Source: Paracoccaceae bacterium
GTDB taxonomy: Bacteria; Pseudomonadota; Alphaproteobacteria; Rhodobacterales; Rhodobacteraceae
Assembly (NCBI GenBank): GCA_902632125.1
Contig: CACPBQ010000002.1
Span: forward strand, 62,001-126,000
Length of the DNA: 64,000 nucleotides
Direction: 5' to 3'
Positions 18,227 through 26,567 of this stretch are shown here, piece by piece. The first letter of the stretch is position 1. The number at the start of each line of letters is the position of its first letter. The translations under genes were made by a program, and so were the position numbers. The notes beneath the pieces were generated by a model. The model had not been told where the DNA came from and did no database searches. It saw only the letters and a list, made by a program, of their open reading frames with translations.

Positions 18227-19832
18227 TGTTTGAGTTTTCAACTGCAAAATTTAATGCTTTCGCTTGTCCAAAAACACCTGTCGCTTTTAAAGCTCCAATA
18301 ACTGTATCCGAAATTGGATTATCTACATACAACAAAGCAATCGCTTGGCCACCGGCTTGCGATCTCCCAAGAGTAAAGTTTGCAATATTAACATCGTTAT
18401 CACCAAGTGTTTTTCCTAGAACACCAATTATACCAGGAACGTCCTCATTTGTTGTGTACAGCATGTGAGGCCCAACTTCAGCATCGATATTGATGCCTTT
18501 AATTTGAATAAAACGAGGTTTGCCATCGCTAAAGACAGTGCCAGCCACTGAGCGTTCTCTTCTTTCTGTTACTACTGTTACCTTGATATAACCCTCAAAT
18601 ACCCCCGCTTTTTCTTGAGTAGTAGTGCTAATTTTGATGCCACGTTCTTTTGCAATAATAGGTGCTGAAACCATATTAACGTCTGGGTTGGCTTTACTCA
18701 TAATCCCAGAAATTAAGCTACTATTCAGTGCAGGCAAATTCATTTTAGAAACAATTCCGTCATATAATATATTAATTTCTTTGATGGGTTCATCAGTCAT
18801 TTGACCAGCAAAACTTCCTAAATATTGTGATAATTTAACCCAAGGTCCCATAACCTTTGCTTCTTCTGCGCTCATAGAGGGCACGTTGAGGGCATTTTCT
18901 ACAGCACCTTCAAGCAGATAATTAGACATTTGTTCGGCAACTTGAAGGGCTACGTTTTCTTGGGCCTCAATTGTTGCTGCGCCTAAGTGGGGAGTGCAAA
19001 CGACATTAGGTAAATTAAAAAGAGGATTGTTGTTTGCAGGTTCTTCTTCAAAAACGTCTAAAGCGGCCCCAGACACGTGACCGCTTTTTAAAAAATCTGC
19101 TAAAGCGCTTTCGTCTATCAGTCCTCCCCTAGCACAATTAATAATACGTACACCTTTTTTAGTCTTTTCCAAATTTTTGCGGCTTAAAATATTTTTGGTC
19201 ATATCAGTAAGCGGGACATGTAAGGTTATGAAGTCTGCTTTTGGCAGTAAATCTTCTAGTCCTTCTATTTTTTCAACACCCATTTCAAGCGCTTTTTCAT
19301 TGGACAAAAAGGGATCATATGCCAATATTTTCATTTTTAAATTTCGGGCGCGCTCGCAAACAATTCCTCCGATGTTACCTGCTCCAATTACGCCCAAGGT
19401 TTTTCCCGTTACTTCGACACCCATAAATTTTGATTTTTCCCATTTGCCCGCATGAGTTGATGCACTTGCTTGTGGAATCTGCCTGGCAACAGCGAACATC
19501 ATAGCTATCGTGTGTTCAGCAGTAGTTATCATGTTTCCAAATGGTGTATTCATAACGACTATACCCTGCTTGGAGGCCGCCTGTTTATCAATGTTATCGG
19601 TTCCTATGCCAGCCCGACCTATCACTTTCAGTTTATGAGCATTTTTTAAAATAGTTGGAGTTACTTTTGTTGCAGACCGGATTGCCAAACCGTCGTAGTT
19701 ACCAATTGCTTTAGCCAAAGCTTCTTTGTCTTTACCTAAGTCTGGCATAAAATCCACTTCGATACCGCGATCGATAAATATTTGAACTGCTGTTTCGCTT
19801 AACTTGTCTGATACTAACACTTTAGGTGCCAT
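18222..19832 (-). CDS. serA: D-3-phosphoglycerate dehydrogenase
   Basis: First step of serine synthesis: oxidises 3-phosphoglycerate to 3-phosphohydroxypyruvate with NAD. 536 aa, the long form. Substrate domain halves flank the Rossmann domain (GVIGAGNIGGIVCERAR near 148-165; catalytic R/E/H set in INCARGGLIDE, DVFEEEP and CTPHLGAAT). An intervening allosteric-substrate-binding domain (about 330-450) precedes the C-terminal ACT domain (LYTTNEDVPGIIGVLGKTL to the end), which suggests feedback control by serine. Last gene of a leftward serC-serA operon, 62 bases after serC. Confidence 0.97.
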   Translation of the reverse strand: MAPKVLVSDKLSETAVQIFIDRGIEVDFMPDLGKDKEALAKAIGNYDGLAIRSATKVTPTILKNAHKLKVIGRAGIGTDNIDKQAASKQGIVVMNTPFGNMITTAEHTIAMMFAVARQIPQASASTHAGKWEKSKFMGVEVTGKTLGVIGAGNIGGIVCERARNLKMKILAYDPFLSNEKALEMGVEKIEGLEDLLPKADFITLHVPLTDMTKNILSRKNLEKTKKGVRIINCARGGLIDESALADFLKSGHVSGAALDVFEEEPANNNPLFNLPNVVCTPHLGAATIEAQENVALQVAEQMSNYLLEGAVENALNVPSMSAEEAKVMGPWVKLSQYLGSFAGQMTDEPIKEINILYDGIVSKMNLPALNSSLISGIMSKANPDVNMVSAPIIAKERGIKISTTTQEKAGVFEGYIKVTVVTERRERSVAGTVFSDGKPRFIQIKGINIDAEVGPHMLYTTNEDVPGIIGVLGKTLGDNDVNIANFTLGRSQAGGQAIALLYVDNPISDTVIGALKATGVFGQAKALNFAVENSNS

Positions 19833-19894
19833 TTAATGGGTCTTTCCTACTAAATTATGAAATTAAATTCGTGAAAACTAGTGATTTTGGGGGT

Positions 19895-21040
19895 TTAACA
19901 GCTGGCCTGAATTTCTTCATGAAAAGCCCAATCTATCCAAGGCAACATTTTTTCTATATCATAGGTCTCTACCGTACTTCCGCACCAAATTCTAAGACCC
20001 GGTGGAGCATCTCTATAAGCTCCAATATCAAAAGCCACTTTCTCAGTTTCTAGCCGCTTTGCTATTTTATTTGCAAAGGAATGACCGTCAGTAATTCTGT
20101 TGTCTTTGAATTTCAGACAGACAGAAGTCGTAGATCGTGTGGAAGGATTAATGGCAAGATTTTCTATCCAATCCCGACTATCACAAAAATCCCAAATGGC
20201 TTTGGCATTTCTTTTTGCTCTAGTGATGAGCTCACTTTTTCCACCAACGCTTTTTGCCCATTCTAATGAAAGTAGATAGTCTTCTACGGCAAGCATTGAG
20301 GGTGTATTAATTGTTGCACCTTCAAAAATACTTTCAATAAGTTTTCCGTTTTTTGTAAGTCGAAATATCTTTGGAACGGGCCAGGAAGGTGTGTAGTTCT
20401 CCAATCTTTGGGCCGCTCTTGGAGAAAGGATAAGCATTCCATGTGCAGCTTCTCCACCTAAGACTTTTTGCCAACTAAAGGTTGTTACGTCCAATTTTTT
20501 CCAAGGTAAATCCATAGCAAACGCAGCTGAGGTTGCATCACAAATTGTGAGACCTAACCTATCATGCGGTATTGCGTTTCCATCCTTGAGGCATACGCCT
20601 GAGGTGGTGCCATTCCAGGTAAATACAATGTCAGTATCATAATCCAGGCTTTCCATGTCTACGATGTCACCATAGTCGGCGTTAAAGATTTTAACATCTA
20701 GTTTAAGTTGTTTAACGGCATCGTTGATCCACCCATCCCCAAAACTTTCCCAGGCTACCATGGTGACATCTCTAGCTCCTAGCATAGACCACATTGCCAT
20801 CTCAACAGCACCTGTATCCGAAGCGGGGACTATAGCAATTCTATAATCACTCGGAATTTCGAGAATCTTTCTTGTTTCTTCGATTGCTAATTTCAACCTT
20901 GCTTTACCAACCGCAGCACGGTGGGATCTTCCAAGTGGTGCGCTTGCAAGCTTAGTTACGTCAAAAGAGGGGTTTTTGGCACAGGGGCCGGAAGAAAAAC
21001 ACGCGTTATCCGGCCGCGTAACCGGTTTTTTAGTATCCAT
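19895..21040 (-). CDS. serC: Phosphoserine aminotransferase
   Basis: PLP enzyme that transaminates 3-phosphohydroxypyruvate with glutamate to phosphoserine; also serves pyridoxine synthesis in some bacteria. 381 aa, of the alphaproteobacterial type. PLP lysine K192 lies in TTFSWQKVLGGEAAHG; FSSGPCAKNPSFD and LGRSHRA form the substrate pocket. GGAAGGG (21049-21055) stands eight bases before the ATG. The 5' leader holds two mutually exclusive helices (separate entry). First gene of serC-serA, divergent from serB. Confidence 0.96.
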   Translation of the reverse strand: MDTKKPVTRPDNACFSSGPCAKNPSFDVTKLASAPLGRSHRAAVGKARLKLAIEETRKILEIPSDYRIAIVPASDTGAVEMAMWSMLGARDVTMVAWESFGDGWINDAVKQLKLDVKIFNADYGDIVDMESLDYDTDIVFTWNGTTSGVCLKDGNAIPHDRLGLTICDATSAAFAMDLPWKKLDVTTFSWQKVLGGEAAHGMLILSPRAAQRLENYTPSWPVPKIFRLTKNGKLIESIFEGATINTPSMLAVEDYLLSLEWAKSVGGKSELITRAKRNAKAIWDFCDSRDWIENLAINPSTRSTTSVCLKFKDNRITDGHSFANKIAKRLETEKVAFDIGAYRDAPPGLRIWCGSTVETYDIEKMLPWIDWAFHEEIQASC

Positions 21041-21064
21041 GTCTTTTACCCTTCCAGATAATTG

Positions 21065-21091
21065 CCTCTCGTTGGGGAGAGGTGTCCCAAC
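21065..21091 (-). promoter_or_regulatory. Candidate serC leader RNA with two mutually exclusive hairpins
   Basis: In the leftward transcript the order is GUUGGG (21091-21086), ACA, CCUCUC (21082-21077), CCCAAC (21076-21071), GAGAGG (21070-21065). GUUGGG pairs perfectly with CCCAAC, and CCUCUC pairs perfectly with GAGAGG. Because the two helices interlock with no linker bases, they should be alternatives rather than a stable pseudoknot. The 3' helix ends nine bases before the Shine-Dalgarno GGAAGGG. No U tract follows, so control of translation is more likely than termination. A conserved 'serC motif' RNA is known upstream of serC in Alphaproteobacteria; I cannot confirm membership without a covariance search. 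Confidence 0.5.
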
Positions 21092-21192
21092 TATTGCGTT
21101 AATTGATATTCGTGCCTTTCACAACAATAAAAATCTAGTTATAGGCAGAGATATGGAAGGGCTTCGCTCTTTGGCGCTATGAAAGTTTAATC

Positions 21193-22068
21193 ATGTATGC
21201 AGTTACACTAATTGCACCTCCAAATTCTGGCCTATTGAAATCAAAACTCGTTAAAAATCTGTGTGAGGCTTGGGAAGCTAAAGACTATGTTTATCTTGCA
21301 AGTGACGAAGCTGCTGAATTTATCATACCCAAAATTCCTAATGACCGTTGGTCTATGTGGTCAAAATTTCAAGAACTAGAAATTGATTTGGTGATTCAGG
21401 AAGACAAAATGCGTAAAAAATCTATTCTGCTTGCAGATATGGATAGCACTATAATTGAGCAGGAATGCATAGATGAGCTGGCTAGTGAAATTGGAATTGG
21501 AGAACGGGTGAAGCTTATTACAGCTGAAGCGATGAACGGTAAATTAGACTTTGAAGAAGCTTTAACTGAAAGAGTCGCACTGCTGAAGGGCTTGTCCACG
21601 CAGATTATTGATAAAGTTCTTAAGGAACGAATAACTTATATGCCAGGTGCATTAACTCTCTTATCAACAATGAAAGCAAATGGTTCCTACAGTGCTCTTG
21701 TTTCGGGCGGATTTACTTTGTTTACAGAGAAAGTTTCTGCCTACCTTGGCTTTGATGAAAATCATGCAAACGTCTTGCTTACAAATGAAAATAAGCTCAC
21801 TGGAAAAGTACAAAAACCAATATTGGGCAAAAAGGCTAAAGTTGAACAATTAGACCGTATCGCGAGCAAGTTTAATCTATCTGCAAGACAGGTAATCGCG
21901 GTTGGTGATGGAGCCAATGACTTGGACATGTTGAGTAAAGCTGGTACAGGTGTAGCTCTTCACGCCAAACCATCGGTTGCAGAACAATGCGATATCCGAA
22001 TAAATTTTGGGGATTTAACGGCGCTCTTATTCATACAAGGCTATTCAAAAGAGAATTTTGTATTTTAA
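21193..22068 (+). CDS. serB: Phosphoserine phosphatase
   Basis: Final step of serine synthesis: dephosphorylates phosphoserine. HAD superfamily, 291 aa. Residues 1-70 form a degenerate ACT-like N-terminal part. The HAD motifs are D82-x-D84-S-T (LADMDSTIIEQECIDELA), motif II serine in SALVSGGFTLF, the motif III lysine in KVQKPILGKKAKV, and GDGANDLDMLSKAGTGVALHAKP. Divergent from serC, sharing the 152-base control region. Its stop overlaps that of the convergent rhodanese gene by four bases. Confidence 0.95.
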   Translation: MYAVTLIAPPNSGLLKSKLVKNLCEAWEAKDYVYLASDEAAEFIIPKIPNDRWSMWSKFQELEIDLVIQEDKMRKKSILLADMDSTIIEQECIDELASEIGIGERVKLITAEAMNGKLDFEEALTERVALLKGLSTQIIDKVLKERITYMPGALTLLSTMKANGSYSALVSGGFTLFTEKVSAYLGFDENHANVLLTNENKLTGKVQKPILGKKAKVEQLDRIASKFNLSARQVIAVGDGANDLDMLSKAGTGVALHAKPSVAEQCDIRINFGDLTALLFIQGYSKENFVF

Positions 22069-22439
22069 TCTTCCATTGGCCCGCCAGCTTCAGCCCAACC
22101 GCTTACTCCACCAAGGTTAACGACATTTTCAAAACCCATATCCTTCATTGTTTTAGCTGTAAGAGCGGCTTGGCCTCCGACGGCACAAATAATTCCAATT
22201 TCGGCATCTTTTTTCAGTGCGCTGTTATGCATTGGATGGGTATCATCTGCGATGAACTCTATTAGACCCCGAGGAATTCTTAGAGCGCCTTGTACAGTAC
22301 CTGTTTTTGGGAACTCCGAAGAGTCTCTTACGTCTACAACTACTAAATTACCCGAGTTGTGTCGTTCGATCCCTTCAGCTGGTGATATTTTTTGAACAAC
22401 AGAATTTGCTTCGTCTAGATAGTCTTTAGCTGTTTTCAT
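22065..22439 (-). CDS. Rhodanese-like domain protein
   Basis: Single rhodanese domain, 124 aa, cytosolic. Signatures: VVVDVRDSSEFPKTGTVQGALRIPRG (33-58) and the active-site loop with C85 in IICAVGGQAALTAKTM. C-terminal LGGVSGWAEAGGP is the usual rhodanese end. The loop CAVGGQA fits a small sulfurtransferase; the sulfur donor and acceptor are unknown. Overlaps the 3' end of serB by four bases on the opposite strand and is divergent from msrB. Confidence 0.85.
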   Translation of the reverse strand: MKTAKDYLDEANSVVQKISPAEGIERHNSGNLVVVDVRDSSEFPKTGTVQGALRIPRGLIEFIADDTHPMHNSALKKDAEIGIICAVGGQAALTAKTMKDMGFENVVNLGGVSGWAEAGGPMED

Positions 22440-22591
22440 ATCTCTTCCTTATAAAAAAATACATTAGTGCTGAGTTATAATAGGCCCGAGAGCTAAATAC
22501 AATTTGTAACAAATTTAAATATACTATCTTTCAAGGATTGAAATTAATTAAATTTACCCCAAATTTTATAATAATAAGTGGAGAGTTTACA

Positions 22592-23032
22592 ATGAACTAT
22601 CACAAGAATTCAGAGGCAATCGCACTTTTAAGCCCAGAGGAATATTGGGTCACTCAAGAAAATGGTACTGAAAGACCTGGGACTGGGAAACTTTTGCACA
22701 ATAAAGAGCCCGGCATTTATGTCGATATCGTTTCTGGTGAGCCACTTTTTCTATCGGATGATAAGTACGAAAGTGGCTGTGGATGGCCCAGTTTTACAAA
22801 ACCTGTTGAAGCATCTTATGTAACTGAGATTTCGGATACTTCTCATGGGATGATCAGAACCGAAGTACGTTCCACAAATGGGGACAGCCACTTAGGCCAT
22901 GTTTTTCCAGATGGACCCAAAGATCGAGGAGGCCTCCGATACTGTATAAATTCGGCAAGCTTAAGATTTATACATTTAAATGACATGGAGGCTGAGGGCT
23001 ATGGCAAGTTTGTGGAGCTAATAGGAGAATAA
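22592..23032 (+). CDS. msrB: Peptide-methionine (R)-S-oxide reductase, zinc-free type
   Basis: Reduces methionine-R-sulfoxide in proteins. I chose the ATG at 22592 ([20 protein letters not shown]), which has GGAGAG just upstream and gives 146 aa; an earlier start at 22538 adds a non-homologous 18-residue extension. Catalytic C118 is in [13 protein letters not shown]63 in SGCGWPSF is a probable resolving cysteine. The two C-x2-C zinc pairs of many MsrBs are absent (GIYVDIVSG and [10 protein letters not shown] replace them). It is one base from msrA. Confidence 0.95.
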   Translation: MNYHKNSEAIALLSPEEYWVTQENGTERPGTGKLLHNKEPGIYVDIVSGEPLFLSDDKYESGCGWPSFTKPVEASYVTEISDTSHGMIRTEVRSTNGDSHLGHVFPDGPKDRGGLRYCINSASLRFIHLNDMEAEGYGKFVELIGE

Positions 23033-23033
23033 A

Positions 23034-23528
23034 ATGGAAATAGCAATTTTAGCTGGTGGTTGTTTTTGGGGTATGGAGGATTTGATGAGGAAGATTCCTG
23101 GTGTAAAGAAAACGCGTGTTGGTTACACGGGTGGACACTTAAAAAACCCAACTTACAAAGATGTCTGCACAGAAACTACTGGACATGCGGAGGCAATTGA
23201 AATTCTTTTTGACCCATCGAGCGTATCATATCGCCGCTTGCTAGAATGTTTTTTTCAAATTCATGACCCCACAACCATTGATAGGCAGGGAAACGATATT
23301 GGGGATAGTTATCGATCACATATTTTTACCACGTCGTCAGAGCAACGGGAAGAAGCTTTTAAAATGATTTCTGATATTGAAAGTTCAAAAAAATGGCCAG
23401 GCAAGGTTGTTACGAAAGTAACTCCTGCGGAAGAGTTTTGGGAAGCTGAGTCTTATCACCAAGATTACTTAGTTAAAAATCCAAATGGCTATACTTGTCA
23501 TTTTCCAAGAGCTGATTGGACTATTTAA
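23034..23528 (+). CDS. msrA: Peptide-methionine (S)-S-oxide reductase
   Basis: Reduces methionine-S-sulfoxide, complementing MsrB so that both stereoisomers are repaired. 164 aa. Catalytic C10 in [17 protein letters not shown], then [52 protein letters not shown], and [11 protein letters not shown] near the C-terminus. Encoded one base after msrB, so the pair is translated from one mRNA. The 128 bases that follow, before the convergent aminotransferase, show no clear terminator. Confidence 0.96.
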   Translation: MEIAILAGGCFWGMEDLMRKIPGVKKTRVGYTGGHLKNPTYKDVCTETTGHAEAIEILFDPSSVSYRRLLECFFQIHDPTTIDRQGNDIGDSYRSHIFTTSSEQREEAFKMISDIESSKKWPGKVVTKVTPAEEFWEAESYHQDYLVKNPNGYTCHFPRADWTI

Positions 23529-23656
23529 AAGCCCAAATACAGCAGTTTTTATGTCGGTTAAATCCGTTTGAAATCATTACTGAGTAAATTTGTTGTTAAG
23601 TTGTTTGGCTCTATATAAATACTTCTTTTGCGTCAAAAAAGTAATAAAACAGGTAT

Positions 23657-25060
23657 CTAACTATAGTTTTTTTGAACCTCTAATATCGCTTCCTCAAGGA
23701 TATCAAACATATCATCTATTTCGCTTTGCGTAATGATAAGTGGCGGCGAAAATACACACATGTTAATTATTGGTCTAACCAATAAACCGCGTTTCTCGCA
23801 AGCTTTATCCATCATTTGACCAAATTCGGTGTCAATTTTAAGGCGCGCTTCTTCCGATGAGTCTTTAGAGCCCAAACCTTCCAGGCATCCAAGAAGCCCT
23901 ACTCCCCGAGCGTCCCCTATTATATCATATTTCTTGCCTAAATCGCGTAGTCTGTTTTGAAAATGGGGTGATACTTTTCGCACATGTTCTAAGATTCTGT
24001 CTTTTGACATTATATCTATATTGGTGAGAGCGGCCTTGGCGGCAACTGGGTGGCACGAATATGTATAACCATTCGTAAAGGGTTGAGATCCGTCTGTATT
24101 TTTTATGCCATCAATAAGACTTTCAGAGATTATAGCAGCGCCCATGGGAAGGTAGCCTGACGTCAATCCCTTTGCGCATGTGATAATATCTGGTTGAATT
24201 CCAAAAACTTCTTTTGATGCAAACCAATGACCCAAGCGGCCAAAACCAGTGACTGTTTCATCTGAAATATAAACAATATCGTGTTTTTTACATAGCTCAA
24301 GCGAGCGTTGGTGGTAATTAGGAGGTGGTACGATTACCCCTCCTGAAGCCAGGATAGGTTCGGCGATAAAGCATCCAATTTGGTCAGGTCCAATTGATAA
24401 AATTGTTTCCTCCATTTCTGATATTTTCTCATCGCACCATTCATCTAGCGATGTTCCACTTGGACGTATGTAAGGATTTATATTAGGTAGCATAATTGCA
24501 AGATCGTGTTGGGTATCCATATATCGCCGATCATGCTCTCGACTGGTTCCGGATACTGTCGCTGCCAGATAAGACGATCCATGGTAACCTCTTTCCCTAC
24601 ATAATATTTTCTTTTTATCTGGTTGATTAAGAACGTTATTTCGATATTGCACAAATCTCAAAGCGGTATCGACGGCGTCAGAACCCCCATTGGAAAAAAA
24701 GACACGGTTCAGGTCGCCAGGTGTTTTTTCAGTTATAACTTTAGCTAACATTGCAGCGGGTTCATTGGTAGTAAACCACGGACTTGAATATGTCATATTC
24801 ATAATCTGTTCAGAAATAGCATCGGCCATTTCTTTCCGCCCATATCCTATATTAACGCACCACATGCCACCTGGACCGTCAATTAACTTATTTCCATGCG
24901 CATCATAAAGATATATGCCATCGGCTCTTGAGACCTGCGTCATATCAAAGCTATCTTCTGAGAATTCACTCCACGGATGGATCAGATGTTTATGATCCCA
25001 GTATTGTACTTGCTCTGGAGTAATGGTGTCATTTTTTCCATCAAAATTTTGTAAGCTCAT
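23657..25060 (-). CDS. Class III (omega-)aminotransferase, first of a divergent pair
   Basis: Fold-type I PLP aminotransferase, 467 aa from the ATG at 25060 (MSLQNFDGKND) behind an AAGAAG sequence; a start at 25120 would add 20 residues not expected in the family. Signatures: GPGGMWCVNIGYGRKEMADAI, FFSNGGSDAVDTALRFVQY, YHGSSYLAATVSG, IAEPILASGGVIVPPPNY, ISDETVTGFGRLG and the PLP lysine in DIITCAKGLTSGYLPMGA. It probably moves the amino group of an omega-amino acid or diamine to pyruvate or 2-oxoglutarate; the donor cannot be read from sequence. Divergent from a paralogous aminotransferase. Confidence 0.88.
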   Translation of the reverse strand: MSLQNFDGKNDTITPEQVQYWDHKHLIHPWSEFSEDSFDMTQVSRADGIYLYDAHGNKLIDGPGGMWCVNIGYGRKEMADAISEQIMNMTYSSPWFTTNEPAAMLAKVITEKTPGDLNRVFFSNGGSDAVDTALRFVQYRNNVLNQPDKKKILCRERGYHGSSYLAATVSGTSREHDRRYMDTQHDLAIMLPNINPYIRPSGTSLDEWCDEKISEMEETILSIGPDQIGCFIAEPILASGGVIVPPPNYHQRSLELCKKHDIVYISDETVTGFGRLGHWFASKEVFGIQPDIITCAKGLTSGYLPMGAAIISESLIDGIKNTDGSQPFTNGYTYSCHPVAAKAALTNIDIMSKDRILEHVRKVSPHFQNRLRDLGKKYDIIGDARGVGLLGCLEGLGSKDSSEEARLKIDTEFGQMMDKACEKRGLLVRPIINMCVFSPPLIITQSEIDDMFDILEEAILEVQKNYS

Positions 25061-25129
25061 ATGCCACTTCTTTATTGTTTTATGAATTTTTACAATTACA
25101 GTCGGTAAAAGCTCTGTCAATGCTAGTTA

Positions 25130-25143
25130 AAAGAAGTTTCTTT
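25130..25143. promoter_or_regulatory. Short palindrome between the divergent aminotransferases
   Basis: AAAGAA-GT-TTCTTT, a perfect 6+6 inverted repeat with a two-base spacer, 69 bases from one start codon and 35 from the other. The position would suit an operator for both genes. The repeat is short and low in complexity, so chance is a real possibility. Confidence 0.25.
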
Positions 25144-25178
25144 ACAAAATTTAAATTAAAAGCTTATGAGGCAACCCT

Positions 25179-26567
25179 ATGAATCTACTATCAAATAAGT
25201 TTCCAACTAAAGAACTTCAAATGCGTGATGCTGCTCATCATATGCACCCGTTCACAGCACAAGCAGAATTGGGTGAAAAAGGCGCGCGTGTAATAACGCG
25301 TGCTAATGGTGTTTTTGTATATGACTCAGAAGGAGAAGAAATATTAGATGCCATGTCTGGTCTATGGTGTGTTAATATAGGTTATGGGCGTCATGAACTT
25401 GCGGAAGTCGCTGCGCGTCAGATGAAAGAGCTATCGTATTACAATACATTTTTTCAAACGACACATCTTCCAGCTATAGAGTTGGCCGAAAAGTTGGCTG
25501 AATTGGCTCCATTTGATTTAAACCATTTGTTTTTTGCTAGTTCAGGGTCAGAGGCCAATGATACGAATATAAGATTGGTTCGGCATTACTGGGCTTTAAA
25601 AGGCAAGCCAAATAAATCAATTATTATTAGTCGAAAAAATGCATATCACGGCTCAAGTGTTGGCTCTGGATCATTAGGTGGTATGTCAGCAATGCATGAT
25701 CAAGGTGGCATGCCAATACCTGACATACATCATATCAATCAACCTAATTGGTGGTCTGAAGGTGGTGAATTGTCACCCGAAGATTTTGGTTTGGCTTGCG
25801 CCCGAGAACTGGAAAAAAAAATTAAATCTTTGGGAGTAGACCGCGTGGCAGCTTTCATAGCTGAACCTGTTCAAGGTGCTGGAGGTGTAATTGTTGCTCC
25901 GGATTCATATTGGCCGGAAGTCCAACGCATTTGCGATTATTATGGAATACTTTTAATTGCAGATGAAGTAATCTGTGGCTTTGGTCGAACGGGTAATTGG
26001 TTTGGAAGCCAGACCCTAGATATAAAACCTGATATAATGACAATAGCGAAGGGTTTAAGCAGTGGGTATCAACCAATTGGCGGTTCAATAGTATCTGATG
26101 AAATTGAAAGCGTAATTGCTAGGGATGAATTTAACCATGGCTATACTTATTCAAGCCATCCTGTAGCCGCCGCTGTGGCGCTTGAAAATCTACGCATAAT
26201 TGAAGACGAAAATATAATTGAGCATGTAAAAAATGATGTTGCACCATATTTGAAAAAAGAGTGGGAGGGCTTATGCATGCACCCACTTGTTGGGGAAGCA
26301 AAAATAGTAGGTATGATGGGTTCTATAGCATTAACTCCAAATAAAGAAAATCGTTCCCCATTCCAATCAGATGCCGGTAAAGTTGGATATATCTGCAGAG
26401 AAAGATGCTTCGCAAACAATCTTATAATGCGGCACGTGGGCGACCGAATGATTATTTCACCTCCGCTAATAATCACAAAATCAGAAATTGATTTACTGAT
26501 GAAGCGAGCGAAAAAAGCTTTAGATGAGACATTTGAAAAATTAATGAATGAAGGCTTAATTTCTTAA
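25179..26567 (+). CDS. Class III (omega-)aminotransferase, second of a divergent pair
   Basis: PLP aminotransferase of 462 aa, a paralogue of the leftward gene at 23657-25060 (shared WCVNIGYGR and AKGL-SGY signatures). Features: HHMHPFTAQAELGEKGARV, DAMSGLWCVNIGYGRHELAEVAARQ, FFASSGSEANDTNIRLVR, YHGSSVGSGSLGGM, ADEVICGFGRTGNWFG and PLP lysine K291 in TIAKGLSSGYQPIGG. It fits the pyruvate-dependent transaminase group that handles putrescine, beta-alanine or taurine. Its TAA shares a base with the ATG of the deacetylase-fold gene (TAATG), so the two are translationally coupled, which hints at a polyamine or N-acetylated amine pathway. Confidence 0.88.
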   Translation: MNLLSNKFPTKELQMRDAAHHMHPFTAQAELGEKGARVITRANGVFVYDSEGEEILDAMSGLWCVNIGYGRHELAEVAARQMKELSYYNTFFQTTHLPAIELAEKLAELAPFDLNHLFFASSGSEANDTNIRLVRHYWALKGKPNKSIIISRKNAYHGSSVGSGSLGGMSAMHDQGGMPIPDIHHINQPNWWSEGGELSPEDFGLACARELEKKIKSLGVDRVAAFIAEPVQGAGGVIVAPDSYWPEVQRICDYYGILLIADEVICGFGRTGNWFGSQTLDIKPDIMTIAKGLSSGYQPIGGSIVSDEIESVIARDEFNHGYTYSSHPVAAAVALENLRIIEDENIIEHVKNDVAPYLKKEWEGLCMHPLVGEAKIVGMMGSIALTPNKENRSPFQSDAGKVGYICRERCFANNLIMRHVGDRMIISPPLIITKSEIDLLMKRAKKALDETFEKLMNEGLIS

